A stretch of 64,000 nucleotides of DNA. Origin: an uncultured Collinsella sp. Lineage in GTDB: Bacteria; Actinomycetota; Coriobacteriia; Coriobacteriales; Coriobacteriaceae. The position numbers and the translations under genes are program-made. The stretch is from NCBI GenBank assembly GCA_900761995.1, contig CAAFEY010000023.1, positions 62,001-126,000 of the forward strand, written 5' to 3'. The notes under the pieces are model-generated. The model saw only the letters and a list, made by a program, of their open reading frames with translations, had not been told where the DNA came from and made no database searches. Shown piece after piece: positions 53,300 to 61,985 of the stretch (within the stretch, counting starts at the first letter, position 1; the number at the start of each line of letters is the position of its first letter).

Positions 53300-54511
53300 A
53301 TGCTGTCTGTTGACGAGCAAATGCGTATCATCACCTCGGGTGCAGCGCAGATCGTCCCCGAGGCCGACCTTCGCAAGAAGCTTGAGAAGGGCGAGCCCCT
53401 CAACATCAAGCTCGGCGTCGATCCCACCAGCCCCGACCTGCACCTGGGCCATGCCGTGCCCCTGCGCAAGATGCGTCAGTTCCAGGACCTGGGCCACAAC
53501 GTCACCCTTATCATCGGCAACGGCACTGCGCTGATCGGCGACCCCTCGGGCAAGAACTCCACCCGCCCGCAGCTTTCGCAGGAGCAGATCGAGGCCAACG
53601 CCGAGACCTACGTGAGCCAGGCCATGAAGATCCTGGACCCCGAGAAGACCACCATCGTGCACAACGGCGACTGGATCCTTTCGATGGACCTGGCCGGCCT
53701 GCTGCAGGTGTGCTCCAAGTTCACCGTCGCCCGCATCCTTGAGCGCGACGACTTTACCAAGCGCTACCAGTCCCAGACGCCGATTGCCCTGCACGAGTTT
53801 CTGTACCCCGTGATGCAGGCCTTCGACTCCGTTCAGATCAAGGCCGACGTCGAGATGGGCGGCACCGACCAGCTCTTCAACCTGCTCGCCGGCCGCGAGC
53901 TCATGGAGAAGATGGGCATGGAGCCGCAGATCGCGCTTACCATGCCGCTGCTCGAGGGCACCGACGGCGTGCGCAAGATGTCCAAGTCCTATGGCAACTA
54001 CATCGGCCTGACCGACGCTCCCAAGGATATGTTCGGCAAGACCATGTCCATCCCCGACGAGATGATCGGCAAGTACTATCGTCTGGCCAGCTCGCTCGCC
54101 CCGGCCGAGGTCGACAAGATCGATGCCGCCCTGGCCGATGGCTCCGCCGACCCCTACGAGCTCAAGCGCGCTCTAGGCCGCGACCTGTGCGACACCTACC
54201 ACGGTGCTGGCGCCGGCGACGAGGCTCAGGCCGAGTTCGACCGTGTGTTCAAGGAGGGCCAGCTTGCCGACTTCCCCGAGAAGCACGTTGAGCTGACCGT
54301 CAACGACGAGGGCCAGATTTACCTCGCTGGCCTGCTCAAGGACCTGGGCCTTTCGGCCAGCGCCGGTCAGGCCCGCCGCGACATCGACGGCGGCGGCGTC
54401 AAGATCAACGGCAAGGCTGTGGCTTCCAAGAGCTACAACATCGATCCGAGCGCCCTCAAGCTGGGCGACACCCTCTCCGTGGGCAAGCGCAAGGGCTTCA
54501 AGTTGGTTTAG
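53300..54511 (+). CDS. tyrS: tyrosyl-tRNA synthetase
   Basis: 403-residue class I synthetase. HIGH motif variant HLGH in PTSPDLHLGHAV, KMSKS in RKMSKSYGN, and an S4 RNA-binding domain at the end. AAAGGAGG precedes the ATG. The 97-bp upstream gap holds no T-box leader. A perfect 12-bp inverted repeat starts on the last base of the stop codon. Confidence 0.97.
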   Translation: MLSVDEQMRIITSGAAQIVPEADLRKKLEKGEPLNIKLGVDPTSPDLHLGHAVPLRKMRQFQDLGHNVTLIIGNGTALIGDPSGKNSTRPQLSQEQIEANAETYVSQAMKILDPEKTTIVHNGDWILSMDLAGLLQVCSKFTVARILERDDFTKRYQSQTPIALHEFLYPVMQAFDSVQIKADVEMGGTDQLFNLLAGRELMEKMGMEPQIALTMPLLEGTDGVRKMSKSYGNYIGLTDAPKDMFGKTMSIPDEMIGKYYRLASSLAPAEVDKIDAALADGSADPYELKRALGRDLCDTYHGAGAGDEAQAEFDRVFKEGQLADFPEKHVELTVNDEGQIYLAGLLKDLGLSASAGQARRDIDGGGVKINGKAVASKSYNIDPSALKLGDTLSVGKRKGFKLV

Positions 54512-54538
54512 TTACGCGGTTTTACCAAACCGCGTAAC
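54511..54538. terminator. 12-bp perfect inverted repeat at the tyrS stop
   Basis: GTTACGCGGTTT-TACC-AAACCGCGTAAC begins on the last base of the stop codon. No T-tract follows, so it may be a weak terminator or part of the repeat cluster. Confidence 0.5.
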
Positions 54539-54551
54539 CGGTTGACGCTGC

Positions 54552-54650
54552 AAACCCGCCAGAGCGGCAATCTGCCTTTCAACTTCGGCGGCATGACCAG
54601 AAGGTCAATGCCGCCTCGTTTCAAGGCACCTTGCTCGCTCTGGCGGGTTT
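54552..54650. repeat. 99-bp nested palindrome
   Basis: Outer arms AAACCCGCCAGAGCG (54552-54566) and their exact complement (54636-54650), then TGCCTT/AAGGCA, then GGCGGCAT-GACC/GGTCA-ATGCCGCC around an AGAA loop. Almost the whole element can fold into one long hairpin. No ORF or terminator tail. Confidence 0.8.
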
Positions 54651-54704
54651 TCGCTGTCGTTGCCAAGACATCGGCGCTTCCGTTGTTGTAGGTGGCAGTT
54701 AGGT

Positions 54705-54735
54705 GCACTCATTGGGGACAGACTTAAATGAGTGC
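54705..54735. repeat. 9-bp inverted repeat
   Basis: GCACTCATT (54705-54713) and AATGAGTGC (54727-54735) enclose GGGGACAGACTTA. Confidence 0.55.
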
Positions 54736-54742
54736 CCACAGA

Positions 54743-54810
54743 ATGAGAGTGGATAATCTTCCGTTTTTGGCCTGCTTTGGGGTTCAAAGTGGGAGATTAT
54801 CCACTCTCAT
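54743..54810. repeat. 68-bp palindromic element
   Basis: A 20-bp arm starting ATGAGAGTGGATAATCT (54743-54762) is matched by its complement (54791-54810) with one mismatch around a 28-bp centre. It has the same size and plan as the 67-bp elements near 33.2 and 36.0 kb but a different sequence. Confidence 0.8.
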
Positions 54811-54817
54811 CATTTTG

Positions 54818-54846
54818 CGGCACTTGGGGACGTTCCTTTTGTGTCG
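54818..54846. repeat. constant-loop hairpin, copy 1
   Basis: CGGCAC (54818-54823) and GTGTCG (54841-54846, one G-U pair) enclose TTGGGGACGTTCCTTTT. The loop recurs at 56.86 and 57.86 kb with other stems. Confidence 0.6.
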
Positions 54847-55029
54847 GCACTTTGGGACACTCCTTGTCATTGGTACAAAGCAACCTGTCCCCATTGCGCC
54901 AAGCGGCGTGTGCCGTTAAGCGGAGGGGGTGTATTCCCGACCCATCGTTTGGGCATACAATGGCTATTGTCTTGCTGCGGTGAAGGCCTGTCCGCTCCGC
55001 AGCTGTTTTCTACGGTTAAAGGAGAATGT

Positions 55030-56850
55030 ATGTCCGTTGAGGTCATGAGGTCTGTGATCGAGGCCGCCGAGGGCCGCGTGCCCGTCGACACGCTGTTTAC
55101 CAATGCGCAGATCGTCGACGTGTATGGCCAGCGTGTGGCGCCCGGTAGCGTTGCCGTCAAGGACGGTGTGATCGTCGGCGTGCTCTACGATGGTCGCGAC
55201 GATGCCGCTGGCACCTACGAGGCAACTGAGGTCGTCGACTGCCAGGGTCGCTATCTCGCTCCCGGTTTTATTGACGGGCATCTGCACATTGAGTCCTCGA
55301 ACATCCGTCCCGCCGAGTATGCTCGCATGGCCGCGACGCGCGGTACTACCACCGCCATTGCCGACAGCCACGAGATCGCCAACGTGGCGGGCCTGGACGG
55401 CCTGCACTTTATGATCGAGGACGGTCGCCGCGCGCCCATTTCCATCAAGTACATGATGCCCTCGTGCGTGCCCGCGCTGCCCGATGAGCAAGCGGGCGCT
55501 GTGATTACCGCCGCTGACATGCAGGCGTTTTTTGCCGAGCATCCGGGCGATGTTTTTGGCCTGGGCGAGATGATGAACCTGCCGGGTGTCTTTATGGCCG
55601 ACCCCGAGACCTGTGCTCGCATCGATGCTGCCAACCAGACGCCGTCCAAGCAGGTCGACGGCCATGCACCGCTCGTTGCCGGCAAGGACCTTAATGCCTA
55701 TGCCGCGGCGGGCATTATCGCCGATCACGAGTCGACGATTCCCGAGGAGGCGCTCGATAAACTGTCTCGTGGCATGTACGTGATGCTGCGCGAGGGCACG
55801 TGCAGCCATGACCTGGCCAATCTGTCGCCGATGTTGCTGGAAAACCCCGCCCGTGCCCGCCGCTGCTGTTTTGCGACCGATGACCGCGCTCCCTCCGACG
55901 CGCTTTCGACCGGTATGATCGACAATGCCTGCCGCGTGGCCATCGAGGCCGGTATTGACCCCGTGGTCGCCATCTCTATGGCGTCCCTGTCCACGGCCGA
56001 AGCGTTTGGCCTGGACCACGGTTGCCGCGACCCGCACGAGCTGCGTGGCGCCATCGCCCCGGGCAAGCGTGCCGACCTGCTGGTACTCAACGACCTGACG
56101 TTTGCTACAGCTCCGCATCGCGTGTATGCCGCCGGCGCGCTCGTGGCACAGGACGGCACTTTTGTGGGCGAGGTTGCGCCCGAGATGGCCGAGGTTGCGG
56201 CCCTTGCCGATGAGCTGCGTGCTTCCGTTAAGCTGCCGAAGCTTTCGCTCGACGTATTCGACTATGCCTTTAAGCCGGGCGAGGCCGTGATTGACGTGGT
56301 ACCGGGTAAGGCCATCACGGGCGTGGCTCGCCCCGAGAGTGCCGAGGGCCTGCGCCGCATTATGCTGATCGAGCGCCACGGCCGCGGCGTGTCGCTGCAG
56401 GCCGAGGGCGCCGACAGTGACGGCCCCGCGGGTCTGGGCTTGGTTGGCAAGCATATCGGTCGCGGCTGGGTGCGCGGCTTTACCATCACGGGTGGCGCCA
56501 TTGCCTCCACGATTGGCCACGACTCGCACAACGTGTGCGTGGTGGGCGACAATGCGGCGGATATGATGGCTGCCGTTGAGGCCGTGGGCCAGGGCGGCCA
56601 CGTGCTGGTGCGCAACGGCGAGGTCGTGGCGCGCATTCCGCTGGCGCTCGGTGGCCTTATGAGCGAGGGCACGGCCGAGGATGTCGCCGCGCAGCACGAC
56701 GACTTTATGGTCAAGGCGCGCGCCATGGGTATCGAGCCGCCGCTCGACCCCATCATGGGCATCATTTTCCTGCCCCTGCCGGTAATCCCGACGCTCCGCA
56801 TCCGCCCCGAGGGCATGTTCGACGTCACGACCTTCACCTACGCCGACTAG
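55030..56850 (+). CDS. ade: adenine deaminase
   Basis: 606-residue amidohydrolase that turns adenine into hypoxanthine and ammonia. Metal motifs are IDGHLHIESSN (HxH), DSHEIANV, DGHAPLV, DHEST and CFATDDRAPSD, as in the Ade family. The C-terminal domain (TGGAIASTIGHDSHNVCVVG) is typical. AAAGGAGA lies just before the ATG at 55030. Its product is a likely substrate for XdhD in this genome, linking it to the purine locus (inference). Confidence 0.95.
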   Translation: MSVEVMRSVIEAAEGRVPVDTLFTNAQIVDVYGQRVAPGSVAVKDGVIVGVLYDGRDDAAGTYEATEVVDCQGRYLAPGFIDGHLHIESSNIRPAEYARMAATRGTTTAIADSHEIANVAGLDGLHFMIEDGRRAPISIKYMMPSCVPALPDEQAGAVITAADMQAFFAEHPGDVFGLGEMMNLPGVFMADPETCARIDAANQTPSKQVDGHAPLVAGKDLNAYAAAGIIADHESTIPEEALDKLSRGMYVMLREGTCSHDLANLSPMLLENPARARRCCFATDDRAPSDALSTGMIDNACRVAIEAGIDPVVAISMASLSTAEAFGLDHGCRDPHELRGAIAPGKRADLLVLNDLTFATAPHRVYAAGALVAQDGTFVGEVAPEMAEVAALADELRASVKLPKLSLDVFDYAFKPGEAVIDVVPGKAITGVARPESAEGLRRIMLIERHGRGVSLQAEGADSDGPAGLGLVGKHIGRGWVRGFTITGGAIASTIGHDSHNVCVVGDNAADMMAAVEAVGQGGHVLVRNGEVVARIPLALGGLMSEGTAEDVAAQHDDFMVKARAMGIEPPLDPIMGIIFLPLPVIPTLRIRPEGMFDVTTFTYAD

Positions 56851-56877
56851 TCATCGGGGACGTTCTTAAACGACTAG
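56847..56877. repeat. constant-loop hairpin, copy 3
   Basis: CTAGTC/GACTAG enclose ATCGGGGACGTTCTTAAAC. The left arm overlaps the ade stop codon. Confidence 0.5.
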
Positions 56878-56981
56878 CCGTCGGGGTGGCGTGTCGCCTG
56901 ACGCCGCGACCGTGGGACCTCTGGCGCGCGTGAGCTATTTGCTAGGTCCATGTAACGTTTATAACTACGGGGTCTTATTTG

Positions 56982-57051
56982 AGCTCCCTTTGGGTACGGT
57001 GTTTTCAGATATACATCTGTTTTCACTACTAAGCCCGAAGGGAGCTTTTCT
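56982..57051 (+). promoter_or_regulatory. leader hairpin hiding the ribosome-binding site of the HAD gene
   Basis: AGCTCCCTT-TGGG (from 56982) pairs with CCC-GAAGGGAGCT (ending 57046), and an inner CAGAT/ATCTG hairpin lies at 57008-57021. The right arm contains AAGGGAGC, the ribosome-binding site of the HAD gene, and ends in CTTTTC. The layout could act as a translational lock or as a terminator. Confidence 0.55.
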
Positions 57052-57846
57052 ATGTTTAAACTGATTGCATCCGATATGGACGGCACACTGCTTGACGAAA
57101 ATGGCCAGGTGCCGCCTGAGACCTACGAATTGATCCTGGCGCTACGCGAGCATGGTGTACATTTTGCTGCATCGTCAGGCCGCCGCTACGATCGCCTGTG
57201 CGAGTTCTTTGCGCCCGTTCGCGACAAGATGGACTTTGTCGCAGCTAACGGTGCCCAGGTCTACGCCGACGGCAAATTGGTAGACCGCGAGGTGTATTCG
57301 CACCTGGCGATTCGAAAGCTCGCCCAGGCCGTCGCGACGTTTCCCAATCTGCATCTTGCACTCTTTGATCGAACCAAGTCCTTTTTGCTCGATGACGAGA
57401 GCAAGTTCGTGCGCGAGGTCGATAAGGACCTTCCCAATGCCGAGCGCATTTGGGAACTGCCCGATCCCAGCGTAAATATCATCAAAGCGAGTATCTTTTG
57501 CGACGACGGTGCCGTTATGGACAGTGCGTACGTACTACAGCGCGAGCTCGGTCAGCTCTTTACCTTTGCGCCTTCAGGCAACGCGTGGATCGATGCCATG
57601 CAGCCCGGTGTGTCGAAGGCTTCGGGCATCGCACAGCTCGCGGAGCATTACGGCATTGGGCGCGATGAGGTCATGGCGTTTGGCGACTCTATGAACGACT
57701 ACGAGATCATTCGCTTTGTCGGCACGGGTTGCGCGATGGAAAACGCGCGCCCCGCGCTCAAGGCGGTGGCCGATTGCGTGGTGGGTCGTAACCGCGACCA
57801 CGCCGTCCAGCAGGAGCTCCGTCGCGTGCTGGAGAGTCTCGCTTAA
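57052..57846 (+). CDS. HAD-superfamily Cof-type phosphatase
   Basis: 264-residue soluble phosphatase. Motif I ASDMDGTLLD (residues 7-16), motif II in AASSGRRYDRL, the motif III lysine (near SKASGIAQL) and motif IV FGDSMNDYEI are all present. A C2-type cap lies between. Cof-type members hydrolyse sugar phosphates or flavin/pyridoxal phosphates; the substrate is unknown. Its ribosome-binding site lies in a hairpin arm, so translation may be controlled by RNA folding. Confidence 0.9.
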   Translation: MFKLIASDMDGTLLDENGQVPPETYELILALREHGVHFAASSGRRYDRLCEFFAPVRDKMDFVAANGAQVYADGKLVDREVYSHLAIRKLAQAVATFPNLHLALFDRTKSFLLDDESKFVREVDKDLPNAERIWELPDPSVNIIKASIFCDDGAVMDSAYVLQRELGQLFTFAPSGNAWIDAMQPGVSKASGIAQLAEHYGIGRDEVMAFGDSMNDYEIIRFVGTGCAMENARPALKAVADCVVGRNRDHAVQQELRRVLESLA

Positions 57847-57847
57847 T

Positions 57848-57878
57848 CCGGCAGATGGGGACGTTCCTTTTCTGCCGG
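57848..57878. repeat. constant-loop hairpin, copy 2
   Basis: CCGGCAGA (57848-57855) and TCTGCCGG (57871-57878) form a perfect 8-bp stem around TGGGGACGTTCCTTT. It lies directly after the HAD gene and might also slow transcription, but lacks a T-tract. Confidence 0.65.
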
Positions 57879-57888
57879 GTTGCTGCTG

Positions 57889-58731
57889 CTAGGCGAGGGC
57901 GGCCATGATGGTGCGGGCGACGCCGTCGTGGTCGTTGTCGTATTCGGTGATGGCGTCGGCGGCCTCGCGGTCCTCGGGCTCGGCGTTGATCATGGCCATG
58001 CCGTGGCCCGCTGCCTGCAGCATGGGGATGTCGTTGATGTTGTCGCCGAACGACCAGGCGTCGGCGAGACGCTCGCCCAGGTGCTCACATAGCCACGTGA
58101 GGGCCGTTCCCTTGGTGGCTCCCTCGCCCATGACCTCGATATTCATGGCGTACGAACGCGTGACCTCGATGCCTTCGAGCGTGTCGAGCGCTGCCGCGAT
58201 GGCGTCGCGATCGGCTGGGTCGTGCCAGTACATGGCGATGCGTTCGAGTGTCTCGACTCCGTCGATCTTGCTGTCGATATCCATGTCGATCGGCGTTCGC
58301 GTGCGCTTGAGCGAAGCTGCGATGTGGGGGTCGCCGCCGCAGAATTCGTCCAGGCGCTCGTAGAGTGAGCGGGGGAGGAAGCACTGCCCGTCCGCGAAGA
58401 TATCGAAGGTCACATCGTGGCCGGCGGCAATGCTATGGACGCGGTGGGCGATGGCGCGGTCGAGCGGTCGGCTCAAAATGCGCGTAGCACGTGAGGCATC
58501 GGTGGGCGTACCGTCGTCGAGCTGCCAGACGCTGGCACCGTTGGCGCAGACCGCGTAGTGTACGGCGGGGTGGGCGAGGATGGGCTCAAAGATGCCCGAC
58601 AGAGGACGCCCCGTGCAGGGTACAAACTCAATCCCACGTCGAGCGAGTTCGTCGAGCATTGCCCAGGTGGCGTCGCTCATCTGCTTATCACTCGTCAGCA
58701 GCGTTCCATCCATATCGGAAAACACAATCAT
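57889..58731 (-). CDS. HAD-superfamily Cof-type phosphatase
   Basis: 280-residue phosphatase with VFSDMDGTLLTSD (motif I), VPCTGRPLSG (motif II), a lysine in GEGATKGTALTWL and FGDNINDIPML (motif IV). The ATG at 58731 is preferred, since AAAGGA is 10-12 nt away; the TTG at 58740 is too close to it. It is distinct in sequence from the HAD gene on the other side and convergent with it. Substrate unknown. Confidence 0.9.
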   Translation of the reverse strand: MIVFSDMDGTLLTSDKQMSDATWAMLDELARRGIEFVPCTGRPLSGIFEPILAHPAVHYAVCANGASVWQLDDGTPTDASRATRILSRPLDRAIAHRVHSIAAGHDVTFDIFADGQCFLPRSLYERLDEFCGGDPHIAASLKRTRTPIDMDIDSKIDGVETLERIAMYWHDPADRDAIAAALDTLEGIEVTRSYAMNIEVMGEGATKGTALTWLCEHLGERLADAWSFGDNINDIPMLQAAGHGMAMINAEPEDREAADAITEYDNDHDGVARTIMAALA

Positions 58732-58818
58732 TCGCTGCAATCCTTTCTACTGGCATAAAAAGCGTGGCCGAGGGCGGTGATGCCCTGGCCACGCTCGGGT
58801 TCTATAACGGTCTGCGTC

Positions 58819-60237
58819 CTAACGATCGGCGAGCGGCTTGTACTCCAGCGGCTCGATAACCGGGCGATACGCGGGACGGATGATGCGGTGCGCGCAGAAG
58901 AGCTCTTCCATGCGGTGCGCCGACCAACCGGCCATGCGGGCGACGGCGAACAGCGGTGTAAAGAGCGTCTCGGGCACGCCGAGCATCTTGTAGATAAAGC
59001 CCGTGTACAGGTCGATGTTGGCGCAGATGGGCTTGGTCATGCCGTGCTCGCGCATCACCTGCGGTGCCAGGCGCTCGATGCGCTCGATGAGCGCGAACTC
59101 ATCGCCCAGGTCCTTCTTGGCGGCAAGCGTGCGTGCGTAACGGCGGCACACCTCGGCACGCGGGTCGCTCAGCGTGTAGACGGCGTGGCCCATACCGTAG
59201 ATGAGGCCCGTGCCGTCGAAGGCCTGCTTGTCGAGGATCTTGCCCAGGTAGGCCGCGACCTCGTCCTCGTCCTCCCAGTTGGAAACATGCGCGCGGATGT
59301 CCTCGTGCATAGACACGACCTTGGCATTGGCACCGCCGTGGCGCGGGCCCTTGAGCGAGCCGATAGCCGCGGCGTAGGCGGAATACGGGTCGGTGGCCGA
59401 GGAGGACAGCACGCGGCAGGCAAACGTGGAGTTGTTGCCGCCGCCGTGTTCGGCATGCAGCATGAGCATCACGTCGAGCAGCATGGCTTCGTCGCGGGTG
59501 AATTCCATGCCGCCGCGCAACACCTGCAGGATGGTCTCGGCGGTGGAGAGGCCGGGTGTGGGGTGCGGCACGTGAACCTCGGAGCCGCGAAGCTTAGCGA
59601 TCGAGGCCATGTGTGCGAAGGCGGCGATGCGCGGGAGACGTGCGAGCATGGAAATGGCGACGTCGATTTCGTGCTCGGGCGTGATCACGTCTGGTTCGGC
59701 ATCGAAGGCGTAGAGCAGCAGCACGGCGCGCTGGAGCACGTTCATGATGCTCGACGACACCGTGGTCATAGGGAACTCTTTGACGTACTCGTCGCTCAGA
59801 TGTCTAAAGGCGCCCAGGCGATCGCAAAAGCCGTCGAGCTCTTCCTTGTTGGGCAGCGAACCCGTGATAAGCAGATAGGCGACTTCCTCGTAGCCGTAGC
59901 GATTCTCGGCCTGGGCATTGTTGACCAGATCCTCGATGCTGTAGCCGCGAAGCGTGAGCTTGCCCTGATCGGGCACGACCTTTCCGTCGACCTTGTTGTA
60001 GCCGTGCACATCCGAGATGCGAGTGAGGCCCGCGACCACGCCCGAGCCGTCGGCATTGCGCAGGCCGCGCTTGACATTGTGCTCAACAAACAGGCCCTCG
60101 TCATAAGGGTCGGTCGGCAGGCCGTGGTAGAGGCTTTCGCTCTCAGGCGAAATCTGGCGGCTTGCTTCGTAATCTAGAACCAGGCGGCTCAAGTGGTCAT
60201 CGAAGCGGTAATAGATTTTCTTGGCGTCGTAGGCCAT
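58819..60237 (-). CDS. citrate synthase-family protein
   Basis: 472-residue citrate/2-methylcitrate synthase-like enzyme, condensing acetyl-CoA with an oxoacid. Conserved blocks are MLHAEHGGGNNST (active His), GHAVYTLSDPR (second His) and ANIDLYTGFIYKMLG (Asp). The N-terminal extension (about 65 residues) is longer than in the short form. GAGGAG precedes the start. Citrate and methylcitrate forms are not separable here. Confidence 0.9.
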   Translation of the reverse strand: MAYDAKKIYYRFDDHLSRLVLDYEASRQISPESESLYHGLPTDPYDEGLFVEHNVKRGLRNADGSGVVAGLTRISDVHGYNKVDGKVVPDQGKLTLRGYSIEDLVNNAQAENRYGYEEVAYLLITGSLPNKEELDGFCDRLGAFRHLSDEYVKEFPMTTVSSSIMNVLQRAVLLLYAFDAEPDVITPEHEIDVAISMLARLPRIAAFAHMASIAKLRGSEVHVPHPTPGLSTAETILQVLRGGMEFTRDEAMLLDVMLMLHAEHGGGNNSTFACRVLSSSATDPYSAYAAAIGSLKGPRHGGANAKVVSMHEDIRAHVSNWEDEDEVAAYLGKILDKQAFDGTGLIYGMGHAVYTLSDPRAEVCRRYARTLAAKKDLGDEFALIERIERLAPQVMREHGMTKPICANIDLYTGFIYKMLGVPETLFTPLFAVARMAGWSAHRMEELFCAHRIIRPAYRPVIEPLEYKPLADR

Positions 60238-60314
60238 GCGCGCTCCTCTCCGGGCCGCATCGGGGTGACTTGCATGGGCATGCGCGCGTCAGGCTATCCC
60301 CAGCGGCTTGCTCG

Positions 60315-60602
60315 CTACAGGCGGTACATAAAGTTGAAGACGTCCTCGCGCTGGATGGACACGTTGACGCCCGAAAGCTCGCCGGCCTCGGCCAGCGCCT
60401 TCTGCAGCTCGGCGAAGTCGAGCTTGGACTCGGCGGTGTCGGCCAGCATGGTCATGGTGAAGATGTCCTCGATAATGGACTGCGTGATGTCGCGGATGTC
60501 GACGTTGGCCTCGCCCAGAACGCGGGTGACGCCGGCGACGATGCCGGGGCGGTTCTTGCCAAGGACGGTGATGACGATACGGGAGGACGAGATCTCGGCC
60601 AT
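60315..60602 (-). CDS. ACT-domain protein (UPF0237)
   Basis: 95-residue protein with one ACT domain pattern (VITVLGKNRPGIVAGVTRVL, then VDIRDITQSII) and an ending close to UPF0237 members. It probably binds an amino acid and acts as a regulator. AAAGGG precedes the ATG. It lies upstream of the citrate synthase gene on the same strand, 77 bp away. Confidence 0.88.
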   Translation of the reverse strand: MAEISSSRIVITVLGKNRPGIVAGVTRVLGEANVDIRDITQSIIEDIFTMTMLADTAESKLDFAELQKALAEAGELSGVNVSIQREDVFNFMYRL

Positions 60603-60998
60603 GGGAAACCCTTTCGCGTGATTGCGGCGCGCGCGGGGCGCTCCGCTACGGTACAGTGTTCATCATTGTACCTGTCTGGCGCAAAAAAGGCGCGCTCGCT
60701 GCGGCGTTACATGCCTGCAACATGAGCGTAAGGGGGAAGGTCGCACGGGGAAGAGCCGTCTGGCGCGTGTCCGGCTCGTGTTGGGTTGATTTCCGATCTC
60801 AGCCGAACACATTGAGCGAACAGGCCGTTCCCGCAGTCAGCCGAACGCCTCCGACGGCTGATTCCGAACTGGAAGCGGAGGGCATCCCCGCCCTTCGGTA
60901 GGGGATACCGCTCCGCGGCGCATGCCGCGGGCGGCGCCCCTATCGGACCACCGTGACCTCAGTTGGGATGGGCCCAGCACTGCCGCGTACTCGGTGAG
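60603..60998. other. intergenic stretch between the ACT gene and the integrase remnant
   Basis: 396 bp. It holds a short hairpin TCAGCCG/CGGCTGA, a tight CCGCGGC-GCAT-GCCGCGG palindrome and two direct TCAGCCGAAC copies. I see no tRNA, ORF or att-like duplication. Confidence 0.4.
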
Positions 60999-61724
60999 CT
61001 AGAGCCAACTGTTCGTCTTCACGTCGCGTATGGCGATATTTCGGTCGTCCGGCTCGGTGATGCCGTAGCCGAACGCCTGGAGCGTCTCGATGGACTCCTG
61101 GATCCTCTGTTGGAACATGGGACTCGGATCGACCCTCGGCCCGAGGTGCCCGCGCCAAAGGCACGGCGTGGCGCGCAGCATGTTATGGATTTTGGAGATG
61201 GGCTCGATGTCGGCGTAGACGTTGAGCGTCGCCATGGCGTCCTTGTGGCCGAGGATCGATTGGAGCGCCTTGATATCGCCGCCTTGGCGGATCCACTGCG
61301 TTGCGAACGTGTGGCGAAGGCCGTGGAACGTGATCAGCTCGTCGTTGGTGCCCATGAGGCCGTTGGTCTCCGAGAACGTCTTGAACGCCCTGCGGATATA
61401 GCTTGTCGTCGCGAAGGTCGCGCCCGGCTCCGACAGGATGTAGCAGTCCCCGATCTCGACCGCCCCGGTAAGGCCGCGCAAGCGCAGCTTTCCGCAGTCG
61501 ATCTCGTGGGTCTCCTTCAGGAAGGGGAGTAGGCCGACCGGGTCGATGGGGATACCCCTGGCGTCATGGGTCTTGGTGTCCTTGATGAACGAACCCATTC
61601 CCTTCGCGTACGCCACCGAGTGTCTGATCGAGATCAGGCCCGTCTCGAAATCCACATCGCACCACCGAAGGCCGCAGACCTCGCCGATTCGCATCCCCGT
61701 GTGCAGGGCGAGTACGACCGCCCT
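60999..61724 (-). pseudogene. tyrosine recombinase lacking its N-terminus
   Basis: The catalytic half of a phage-type integrase: MRIGEVCGLRW (first Arg), HGLRHTFATQW (His-x-x-Arg), and the closing NVYADI (Tyr). Eleven upstream codons (RAVVLALHTG) continue the family sequence back to the TAG that ends the HTH gene, so the missing N-terminal SAM-like domain has been replaced by that gene. An ATG within could express 231 residues, but without the core-binding domain it is probably inactive. It marks an old integrated element. Confidence 0.75.
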
Positions 61725-61976
61725 CTAATCCTCGGCGGACCAATCGAGTCCGAACTCCTTTCGGGCATCCTCTTCGCTCATGACTTCGAGAAGGTCTCCG
61801 GGTTGGCAACGAAGGGCGAGGCATAGCTGCTCGAGTGTGTTGAAGCGAATGCCGCGAATATGCCCTTTTTTAATACGGGACAGGTTCACGGGCGTGGTTC
61901 CAATCCTTTCGGCAAGTTCGTTCGAGGAAATCTTTCGCTCGGCCATGATCTTGTCGAGGCGAACAATTACGGGCAT
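61725..61976 (-). CDS. Cro/CI-type HTH regulator paired with DUF2975
   Basis: 83-residue DNA-binding protein; the helix-turn-helix is in SSNELAERIGTTPVNLSRIK (residues 18-37) followed by LEQLCLALRCQPGDLLE. It matches the HTH_26/YozG group that is co-encoded with DUF2975 membrane proteins, and indeed it follows such a gene by 9 bp. Its stop codon abuts the integrase fragment in the same frame. Confidence 0.88.
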   Translation of the reverse strand: MPVIVRLDKIMAERKISSNELAERIGTTPVNLSRIKKGHIRGIRFNTLEQLCLALRCQPGDLLEVMSEEDARKEFGLDWSAED

Positions 61977-61985
61977 GGCGTTTCC

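Noticed and set aside
51889..53469. 526-aa minus-strand ORF
   Set aside because: Antisense to the U32 gene, which has the correct family signature.
54964..56697. 577-aa minus-strand ORF
   Set aside because: Antisense to adenine deaminase; shadow composition.
58777..60177. 466-aa plus-strand ORF
   Set aside because: Antisense to the citrate synthase gene, whose active-site blocks are intact.
60603..60998. tRNA gene as integration site next to the integrase
   Set aside because: No cloverleaf-capable sequence or CCA-type end was found in the gap.
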